This document shows positions 45,100 through 51,668 of a DNA stretch of 57,836 nucleotides, piece by piece (position 1 is the first letter of the stretch; every line of letters begins with the position of its first letter). Below the pieces are notes generated by a model that ran no database searches, had not been told where the DNA came from, and saw nothing but the letters and a program-made list of their open reading frames with translations. Origin of the DNA: an uncultured Alphaproteobacteria bacterium. GTDB lineage: Bacteria > Pseudomonadota > Alphaproteobacteria > Rs-D84. The position numbers were made by a program, and so were the translations under genes. The stretch is from contig CAJGDG010000006.1 of assembly GCA_904502095.1 (NCBI GenBank), positions 1-57,836 on the forward strand, written 5' to 3'.

Positions 45100-45419
45100 C
45101 CCAAGATTAGTGTAAAAATAAATTAGAATAATTTAGATAAAAGTAAATCGGGAATCGTAGTGTACAAACGCTACATCAGATTCCCGAACAAAAAAACATT
45201 GTTCATGATTAGCGGAAAATAAATTAGAATAATTTAGATAAAAACAAAAACGATGGCGTAGTGTACAAACGCTACATGAGATTCCCGAACAAAAAAACAT
45301 TGTTCGTGATTAGTGTAAAATAAATTAGAATAATTTAGATACAAGTAGTGCCGGAATCGTAGTGTACTTAACGCTACATCAGATTCCGGCACCGCTTGTA
45401 GATGAATTATTATAATTTA
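45100..45419 (-). repeat. Palindromic element array 4 (three units)
   Basis: Units 45100-45200, 45201-45301 and 45302-45419, a period of 101 bases for the internal ones. Unit 1 has paired arms (tcgggaatc/gattcccga). Unit 2 is chimeric: left arm acgatggc as in the ftsK- and yebC-proximal units, right arm gattcccgaac as in internal units. Unit 3 pairs fully, matches the secB-proximal unit, and supplies the stop codon (AAATAA) of the Cys-rich gene. No ORF in this gap. Confidence 0.92.
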
Positions 45420-45674
45420 TTTAAGGGGTGGATAACAGTCGCCGCCGCCCTCAGGACAACAATTATAGCCCAGGTCGGCCATATCGGTATAAACCTCGCC
45501 CGGGCAGCAACCGTTTTTATCAGGCTCAACCTCGCCAGAACACAAGGCCTTTGGTGCCAAGAAAACATTTTTATTTGCGTACAAAATTGCACCAGACACG
45601 CCACCCAAAACAAAGGCCAAAATCAACCAAAGATAAAATTTTCTGTTCGATTTTTTTTGTGTATTTTTCTTCAT
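45417..45674 (-). CDS. Small membrane-anchored six-Cys protein
   Basis: 85 residues: a basic N-terminus, one membrane helix (about 14-33), then a C-terminal domain with cysteines at 45, 56, 57, 72, 73 and 80. The spacing C-x10-CC-x14-CC-x6-C and the ending GGGDCYPPLK recur exactly in the next gene upstream. The domain would lie outside the cytoplasm, where disulfides are possible. No family recognised. Its stop codon is within a palindromic repeat. Last of a minus-strand group of three Cys-rich genes. Confidence 0.75.
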   Translation of the reverse strand: MKKNTQKKSNRKFYLWLILAFVLGGVSGAILYANKNVFLAPKALCSGEVEPDKNGCCPGEVYTDMADLGYNCCPEGGGDCYPPLK

Positions 45675-45684
45675 TTTAACTTCC

Positions 45685-46230
45685 TTATTTTATTGGCGGA
45701 TAGCAATCACCACCCTGTTTTGGGCAACACGCAAAAACCATATTCCCCATATCTTTGAACAGTTCATCTGCACAACAACCATACTTGTTTGGTTTTGCGC
45801 CATCGGCACACAGCCCTGATTCCAAATTTGCTTTTACTTGTTCTGGTGTGATTTCAGGTTCAGCGGTCGCAACTGGCACATCCACAACAGATTCTGTCGC
45901 CGCAACCTCTTCTGCAACCGTTTCTGTTTCAACCACAGGCGCTTCATCAGAAACCTCTATTGCTTCACGGCCAGAGCGTTTGCGCGCGCGCGCATTGCGC
46001 GAACATTTTATCCGATAATCAGATTTCAAAGTTTCCAATTCTGCGATTGTTACTTCATCAGGTTCCACAATTGCTGACAATTCTGTCATTCTGGCAGACA
46101 TATCCGAACAAGACACGCGGTCAACAACAACTGTCTCGACAGCTGTTTCTTCTGCGACTTGTTCTTCAACATCTTCGGCAAATGCGCCCGTTGAAACAAT
46201 TATACCCAATAAAACAAATAACAGTTTCAT
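45685..46230 (-). CDS. Secreted protein with the same six-Cys C-terminal domain
   Basis: 181 residues with a signal peptide (MKLLFVLLGIIVSTGAFA). A Cys-bounded helical stretch (VSCSDMSARM ... DYRIKC) is followed by a basic patch (RNARARKRSGR), a Glu/Val/Ala/Thr-rich linker, and a C-terminal domain with Cys at 141, 152, 153, 168, 169 and 176, the same spacing as in the 85-residue neighbour and ending GGDCYPPIK. The shared module suggests a common partner or location in the envelope. Function unknown. Confidence 0.75.
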   Translation of the reverse strand: MKLLFVLLGIIVSTGAFAEDVEEQVAEETAVETVVVDRVSCSDMSARMTELSAIVEPDEVTIAELETLKSDYRIKCSRNARARKRSGREAIEVSDEAPVVETETVAEEVAATESVVDVPVATAEPEITPEQVKANLESGLCADGAKPNKYGCCADELFKDMGNMVFACCPKQGGDCYPPIK

Positions 46231-46239
46231 TCTTTTGCC

Positions 46240-47094
46240 TTAATGTTCATTGATAATTTTTTCAACCTGCAAAATAAAATCAATCGCTGGATTAGTCAGT
46301 TTTTTTGCTGTTTCAAAAACTTCTTCGGCCATTGCCTGCATATTCAAACGCTTGTAAGTTTCAACAACCTCGATAGTTTCTTCTTCATCAAATTTATCAT
46401 CTTCCAGTGCGCGTGCAACTGCCAATTCTTGTTTTGCCAACTCAACATATTTTTTACTGTTTTCTGGGCAACCACGTTCTGACAAGTTCGCATAAATTTT
46501 TGCGCGTTCAATACGATTATCTGCATCATTCCACGCATCTGGCAATTGTGACAGAACAGATGCTTCGATTACTTCACACGAAGATTTATTTGCGCTTTCA
46601 CCTGTCATAGATTCGATAATTTGCATTTCGCGCGAAATCGCATCACGATATTTTTGCTTGTTTTGTTCGCAACCATACTGGAACAAAGTTTCATAAACTT
46701 TTATATTGTCACGATGGTCTGCGGGATCAGCACTTGTTTCATCGTTCAAATAGCGCAACTGCATTTCTTCGATAACTTCACAAGTTGCCTTTGACGAAGT
46801 ATCTTCTTTTTTTTCTTCTACCGCTGGCTTTTGTTCTCTTGCGCAATATTCAGCATACAGCTTTCTCAGTTCTTTAATTTTTTCTGCTGTTGCTGATGGA
46901 CTTGTCATTTCGTTTTGCAGCTCGCCACATTTATAGCTAGACCACTGTTCAAGATTTTTTTTGACTGGTTTATTTTCATTTAAACCAATACCAACCATAA
47001 TTCCACACACAAATAACATTATAAAAGCCAGCCACCCCTTTACTTTTTGGGCAGGCGTATGAACGATATAACCTTTAACTGTTTTATTTTTCAC
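46240..47094 (-). CDS. Membrane-anchored protein with Cys-bounded helical repeats
   Basis: 284 residues. One membrane helix (about 21-38) near the N-terminus, then three units in which a Cys opens and another closes a predicted helical hairpin: C56-C84, C105-C142 and C173-C209. Units 2 and 3 both start CEVIE and end in GC, with a Tyr seven or eight residues before it. The acidic C-terminal part is helical. The first unit resembles the Cys-bounded stretch of the neighbouring gene. It starts the three-gene Cys-rich group, 34 bases downstream of lolD. Function unknown. Confidence 0.7.
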   Translation of the reverse strand: MKNKTVKGYIVHTPAQKVKGWLAFIMLFVCGIMVGIGLNENKPVKKNLEQWSSYKCGELQNEMTSPSATAEKIKELRKLYAEYCAREQKPAVEEKKEDTSSKATCEVIEEMQLRYLNDETSADPADHRDNIKVYETLFQYGCEQNKQKYRDAISREMQIIESMTGESANKSSCEVIEASVLSQLPDAWNDADNRIERAKIYANLSERGCPENSKKYVELAKQELAVARALEDDKFDEEETIEVVETYKRLNMQAMAEEVFETAKKLTNPAIDFILQVEKIINEH

Positions 47095-47128
47095 TTCTTC
47101 TCTCCTTTTTATAATTATCCCAATTATA

Positions 47129-47839
47129 CTATTTTACAACACCATTGTTAATAGTTATTTTTCTGTCGGCGCGTGCAGCCAAATTCATATCATGTGTGAC
47201 GAACAACATCGCCATTTTATTTTTACGAACTAAATCCAATAACAAATCAAACACAGCACCTGCATGCTGGGGATCTAAACTGCCCGTTGGTTCATCCGCC
47301 AATAAAATATCAGGATTATTTGCCAACGCACGCGCCACAGCAGTTCGTTGTTGTTCACCGCCACTCATTTCCCCAGGCACATGCGACGCACGATGCGCAA
47401 CATTTGCAGCTTTTAACAATTTAACAGCATGTGCACGCGCCAAATTTTCATCCATACCGTTTGCCAGCATTGGCAACATAACATTTTCCAATGCCGTAAA
47501 ATCAGATAACAAATTGTGTTTTTGATAAACAAATCCAATTTTATTTCTGCGTATTTTAGTACGCATATCTTCATCCATTTTCTGAACAGATGTTCCACCG
47601 ATAATTATGCTGCCTGCACTAGGCTTATCCAGCAACCCCACACATTGCAACAAAGTCGATTTTCCAGAACCAGATTGTCCAACCAGTGCGATAATTTCAC
47701 CCCTGTGCAAATCAAAGCCACCGCCACGCAAAATATGCAACGGTTGACCGCCTTCGATAAAAGTCTTTTTGATATCACGAACAGACAGAATAACATCGCC
47801 CTGCTTTACTTTTGACAAAGAATTTAAAATATTCGACAT
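47129..47839 (-). CDS. lolD: Lipoprotein-releasing ABC transporter ATPase LolD
   Basis: ATPase of the LolCDE complex that extracts lipoproteins from the inner membrane. 236 residues with Walker A GQSGSGKST, Q-loop VYQKHNLL, signature MSGGEQQRTAVARAL, Walker B ILLADEPTGSLD and the switch His (VTHD). The MacB/LolD type is clear from SGSGKSTLLQCVGLLDKPSAG. AAAGG before the ATG. 18 bases after the permease gene. The window codes several lipoproteins that would be its cargo. Confidence 0.93.
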   Translation of the reverse strand: MSNILNSLSKVKQGDVILSVRDIKKTFIEGGQPLHILRGGGFDLHRGEIIALVGQSGSGKSTLLQCVGLLDKPSAGSIIIGGTSVQKMDEDMRTKIRRNKIGFVYQKHNLLSDFTALENVMLPMLANGMDENLARAHAVKLLKAANVAHRASHVPGEMSGGEQQRTAVARALANNPDILLADEPTGSLDPQHAGAVFDLLLDLVRKNKMAMLFVTHDMNLAARADRKITINNGVVK

Positions 47840-47857
47840 TTCAAAAACCTTTTATTC

Positions 47858-49111
47858 TTATTCGTTTCTTAACACTTCCACAGGGTCAGTATTTGCCGCC
47901 TTCCACGCAGGATATAATGTCGCCAAGAACGCCAACAAAACAGCAATCAGTGCAATACCCAAAACATCTGTCCAAACCAGCTTTGACGGCAATTCAGACA
48001 AATAATATAATTCTGCTGGGAACAAATCGCGCCCTGTTAGCCATTGGAAAAATTGTCTAATTGGTTCGATATAAACCGCAACCAACACACCCAAAACCGT
48101 CCCAAAAAACGCACCAATCACACCGATACTGGTTCCAGACAAAACAAATATTTTCATCATAGATTTACGCGACACGCCAAAAGTACGCAACACTGCAATA
48201 TCTTTATTTTTATCTTTGACCAACATAACCAAAGACGACACGATATTAAACGCAGCAACAATAACAATCAGCAACAATATTAAAAACATAACATTTGATT
48301 CAACCTGCAACGCGCCAACAAAACCACGGTTTAAATCACGCCAATCGCGCACCACAAAACCGTCCGGCAACAAACGCGCCAACGCAGACGCAACTTCGGT
48401 TGTGTCTTCTGGATTTTTCAAAAACAAATCAATATGCGTCACCGCATTACCAACATTTAAATATTTTTGCGCCGTTTCCAATGGCATAAATATATAGCCC
48501 GAGTCATATTCATACATCCCCATAAAGAACGAGCTTTGCACCGGATACGACATAATCCGCGGCATAGAACCAAACGGAGTTGGCGTTGCGCCATTTGCAG
48601 AAACCAGCGATATTTTATCGCCCATTCCAACACCCAATGCGCGTGTCAAAGACGCCCCTGCCACCAATTCGCCATCGACAATTTCTGATAACTGTTTACC
48701 ATAAATTCGCGTACCCGTTTCTGTTTTTGCCGCCAAGTCAGTCATTCTGATACCACGCACCATCGCACCTGTATTTTTACCATTAGCGGTTGCCATAACC
48801 TGCCCTTCGGCAATAGGCACAATACCTGTCACATTTTCAGCGACCAGTTTATTTTGCTTCATTTTATCTATCAAAAAATCATAGTCAGAAATCGCCCCAT
48901 CTTGATGATAAACAACAACATGCCCGTTCATACCAACAATACGCCCCAGCAAAGTGTCATGAAATCCGCCCATCACAGACATAACAACAATCAGCGTCGC
49001 CACACCCAACATAATACCAATCAGCGACACCCACGAAATAACAGAACCAAAACCACGCTTTTTTGCGCCTAAGTATCTAAAAGCAATCTTTCGTTCCAGT
49101 TTTGAAAACAT
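47858..49111 (-). CDS. lolC: Lipoprotein-releasing system permease LolC/LolE family
   Basis: Membrane subunit of Lol. 417 residues: N-terminal ERKIAFRYLGAKKRGFGSVISWVSLIGIMLGVATLIVVMSVMGGF with the first helix, a large periplasmic domain (about 45-265), then three helices of the FtsX type (DKNKDIAVLRTFGVSRKSMMKIFVLSG). In many alphaproteobacteria one such protein acts as a homodimer; whether it is LolC, LolE or both is not decidable. AGGAATAGG supports the start. Confidence 0.9.
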   Translation of the reverse strand: MFSKLERKIAFRYLGAKKRGFGSVISWVSLIGIMLGVATLIVVMSVMGGFHDTLLGRIVGMNGHVVVYHQDGAISDYDFLIDKMKQNKLVAENVTGIVPIAEGQVMATANGKNTGAMVRGIRMTDLAAKTETGTRIYGKQLSEIVDGELVAGASLTRALGVGMGDKISLVSANGATPTPFGSMPRIMSYPVQSSFFMGMYEYDSGYIFMPLETAQKYLNVGNAVTHIDLFLKNPEDTTEVASALARLLPDGFVVRDWRDLNRGFVGALQVESNVMFLILLLIVIVAAFNIVSSLVMLVKDKNKDIAVLRTFGVSRKSMMKIFVLSGTSIGVIGAFFGTVLGVLVAVYIEPIRQFFQWLTGRDLFPAELYYLSELPSKLVWTDVLGIALIAVLLAFLATLYPAWKAANTDPVEVLRNE

Positions 49112-49119
49112 CTTTTATC

Positions 49120-50445
49120 CTATTCCTTTAAAAAGTCACGCAACGCATCGCCAACTAATGCTTCTGTACTGTCATTATGACCGTTTACACCATCAACCAC
49201 ATTTATTATACGCGGAGACATAAACACAACCAATTCTGCAAACGGCGAAATCAGCGTTTCAGGTGTTGTCACAAAAGAATGCGTTGGAATACCAACAATA
49301 ACATAGTTATCACCAATTGACGACGGTATATTAAACGAAGACAATTCCCCATTAGATGTACGCAAAACAATTTTTGCATCAATTTTATCACGACCGCCAA
49401 AATCACCATATTTACCAGTTGCGCCAATAATCAAATCAGTCTCCAACCTTTCTTCTTTACCGCATTGACCGATATCAAATCTGGATTGCCAACCATTTGG
49501 TATTGCAAAAGTCCCCTGAGAAATCAGAACAACATTTGCCTGTTGCGCTAAAAATTCCTGTAATGTTTTAGTATTAATTTCAGGCCCCACAACCAGCGCA
49601 CGCCCAACAACCCCTGGAATTGACATTTTTATATTATTTTCACCAAATGCAGGCAACAAATTCATCCACACAATCGGATTATCTGTGCGCGGATAAACAC
49701 GATACACATCAATATCCCACGACAAAACATACTTTTTACCTGAAATATCAGCGATTATTTTTGCGACTTCGCGTTCTGTCTGATAATTACCTTCGAACAC
49801 CAGTGTTTTATCCTGCCAATCAACCAACAGATTACGCATATCTGCACCATGCATCGCATCCAACAACGCCATAACAATCGTTTCATTCTGTGGCATTTTT
49901 ATCAGCCACTTTGCACGATGAGTCAAATGCAATTCACCATTTTCTGCATCATACGAATAATACACGCGTCCCATTTTCGTCATCAACTCGACAGCATCTT
50001 GCAACGCACCGGACGATATAGTCCCCGATATTTTTTCATATAACTCTTCATCCTCTATAACAGAAATATCGGTACCCATCAACAGTTTATCCAACGCCCG
50101 TTTTACGGTCAAATCTTTGAATTCGTAATCATCAACTTTCAATTCAGCAGGCAACGCATCACCAACCCCCAAGCGCACGATTTCGATTTTTTCAGACGGC
50201 ACAACCGAAACAACTTTTTGATTATCCCAATCTACTTCACACCTTTTTGGCAATTCGATTGAAAATCTGCGTGCAGTATCAGTTGTCAACGCCGCTTTTT
50301 TTGGAAAGATTGGCACAGAATTTTCATCAATAACCAACTCATCAATAACAGTCACAGTATCATACCCAGACTGATTTTGTTGATATGCGCACCCCATCAA
50401 TACTGCAATCAACCCAAACCCAAACAAATACTTTTTCAAGAACAT
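49120..50445 (-). CDS. Secretin-like outer-membrane lipoprotein (PilN/type IVb-pilus-like)
   Basis: 441 residues. Lipoprotein signal ending V-L-M-G-C with Cys19. Middle part: an STN-like domain (DYEFKDLTVKRALDKLLMGTDISV) and N-domain-like repeats. The C-terminal third ends PFAELVVFMSPRIINVV, resembling the closing strand of secretins, and ITLKTLQEF-like NTKTLQEFLAQQANVVLISQG resembles the N1/secretin junction. It recalls PilN-type secretins, but no other pilus or secretion gene is nearby. GGAAGGGG precedes the ATG. Lies upstream of lolC on the same strand. Confidence 0.55.
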   Translation of the reverse strand: MFLKKYLFGFGLIAVLMGCAYQQNQSGYDTVTVIDELVIDENSVPIFPKKAALTTDTARRFSIELPKRCEVDWDNQKVVSVVPSEKIEIVRLGVGDALPAELKVDDYEFKDLTVKRALDKLLMGTDISVIEDEELYEKISGTISSGALQDAVELMTKMGRVYYSYDAENGELHLTHRAKWLIKMPQNETIVMALLDAMHGADMRNLLVDWQDKTLVFEGNYQTEREVAKIIADISGKKYVLSWDIDVYRVYPRTDNPIVWMNLLPAFGENNIKMSIPGVVGRALVVGPEINTKTLQEFLAQQANVVLISQGTFAIPNGWQSRFDIGQCGKEERLETDLIIGATGKYGDFGGRDKIDAKIVLRTSNGELSSFNIPSSIGDNYVIVGIPTHSFVTTPETLISPFAELVVFMSPRIINVVDGVNGHNDSTEALVGDALRDFLKE

Positions 50446-50480
50446 TGTCCCCTTCCTTTTTCTTTTATAAATATCTTATA

Positions 50481-50804
50481 TCAGATATTCATAACTTTTT
50501 CAAATTCTTCCAGTGTCATTTCATGCATTGGTTTCTGTGTCGGCGTAGTCAATTTTTTTACCGCTTCATACTTTGCACGAAACACTTCAACAACATTTTT
50601 TATTTCCTGTGGCAGATTTTTTTCTTCTTCAACCAAACGACCACCATATTCAACAATATATTCCAGCAAATCAGCCGCATAAAAACGTCCAACATAATTT
50701 TCCATTGCAATTCCGCCCTTTTGCACGCAAATTGCAGACATTGTAATCATTGTCTGGTTATACAAATTTGCCAGTTTCACAAACTGTTGAACACTTATTG
50801 CCAT
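50481..50804 (-). CDS. Uncharacterised small protein (107 aa)
   Basis: Predicted mostly helical and soluble, with an acidic C-terminal helix (MTLEEFEKVMNI). AGAAGGAAA before the ATG. No signal peptide, membrane helix or known motif. It precedes the secretin-like gene by 35 bases on the same strand and may share its transcript. I do not recognise it. Confidence 0.65.
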   Translation of the reverse strand: MAISVQQFVKLANLYNQTMITMSAICVQKGGIAMENYVGRFYAADLLEYIVEYGGRLVEEEKNLPQEIKNVVEVFRAKYEAVKKLTTPTQKPMHEMTLEEFEKVMNI

Positions 50805-50843
50805 GTTATTTTTCCTTCTCTCTTTTTTACATTATAAAAACTA

Positions 50844-50872
50844 TTGCCACCAAAAGGCAATTAAATTATAAT
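50844..50872 (+). promoter_or_regulatory. Promoter for the orphan lipoprotein (leaderless)
   Basis: TTGCCA (50844-50849), 17-base spacer, perfect TATAAT (50867-50872). The start of transcription would be at about 50879-50880, the A of the ATG, and no ribosome site exists. This is the clearest leaderless candidate in the window. Confidence 0.7.
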
Positions 50873-50879
50873 AGTAGAC

Positions 50880-51260
50880 ATGAGAATAAAAATTTTACCT
50901 GTTTTATTGATATTAACTGCATGCGCATCTGTCAACCGTGGCAGTATTGATGACGCAACAATATTGAACTGGGAAAACGAAGCGGTCACCACAGAACAAT
51001 TTGTTCGCGACCACAAGGCATGCCTGGGAATAAACAAACCTGCGCACCAGCCGCGTTCCCGCATTGCAAAAATGTTATCTCCAAACCAAAGTGCTATGAT
51101 GCCTGATTGGGACGGCCTGTGGGTGACATTTCAATCAAACGAATATCGCGATGTTGGCCAGCGCAGCCTGATGTCAGTTCCACGCAACACAACATCAAAA
51201 TCTGTTGGTGCATATCGTAAATGTATGTTCAGACGCGGTTATTTATTACGCGCAATGTAA
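50880..51260 (+). CDS. Orphan lipoprotein (126 aa)
   Basis: The N-terminus (MRIKILPVLLILTAC) is a compact lipoprotein signal with lipobox L-T-A-C. The mature protein is 112 residues, polar, with two further Cys (KACLG and RKCMFRRG). No family recognised. The predicted transcription start coincides with the ATG. Convergent with tsaE. Confidence 0.75.
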   Translation: MRIKILPVLLILTACASVNRGSIDDATILNWENEAVTTEQFVRDHKACLGINKPAHQPRSRIAKMLSPNQSAMMPDWDGLWVTFQSNEYRDVGQRSLMSVPRNTTSKSVGAYRKCMFRRGYLLRAM

Positions 51261-51266
51261 AACAGA

Positions 51267-51665
51267 TTATTTTACAACAATCTTTCTGCCGTCATTATAT
51301 TGCGATATAAATACATGAATTGTACTTTCTGGCAATATGTTATCCGCTATTTCTGGCCACTCAATCAAAGTAATATCGTTATTTATTGCATGCACCAATC
51401 CAACCTCGGTCAATTCTGAGGCATCTTCCAAGCGATACAAATCAAAATGCGAAATCCCATCATACGACTGCACAATTGTAAAAGTCGGGCTGGGCACCAC
51501 AGTATCAACCCCACGCAAAGTTTGAATTATTGTACGCGCAATCTCAGATTTTCCCATACCCAAATCACCGTGCAATGCAACCACACACGGTGCAGATAAT
51601 GTCTTTGCAAAATCCCGCGCCCAAGCACGCGTTTCGTCAACATTGTTTAATATATATTCTTTCAT
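51267..51665 (-). CDS. tsaE: tRNA threonylcarbamoyladenosine biosynthesis protein TsaE
   Basis: ATPase required, with TsaB and TsaD, for t6A37 in tRNAs reading ANN codons. 132 residues: Walker A LHGDLGMGKSEIART, PSPTFTIVQSY, HFDLYRLEDASELTEVG and LIEWPE. The ATG at 51665 is preceded by GGAGTAGG; a GTG one codon upstream is also possible. Four bases after uvrB on the same strand. Confidence 0.95.
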   Translation of the reverse strand: MKEYILNNVDETRAWARDFAKTLSAPCVVALHGDLGMGKSEIARTIIQTLRGVDTVVPSPTFTIVQSYDGISHFDLYRLEDASELTEVGLVHAINNDITLIEWPEIADNILPESTIHVFISQYNDGRKIVVK

Positions 51666-51668
51666 CAC

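Noticed and set aside
1892..45419. The palindromic arrays as integron attC sites
   Set aside because: They do sit at gene ends and fold into hairpins, but they lack GTTRRRY/RYYYAAC ends, occur in tandem without cassettes between units, and follow core genes on one strand. No integron integrase is seen.
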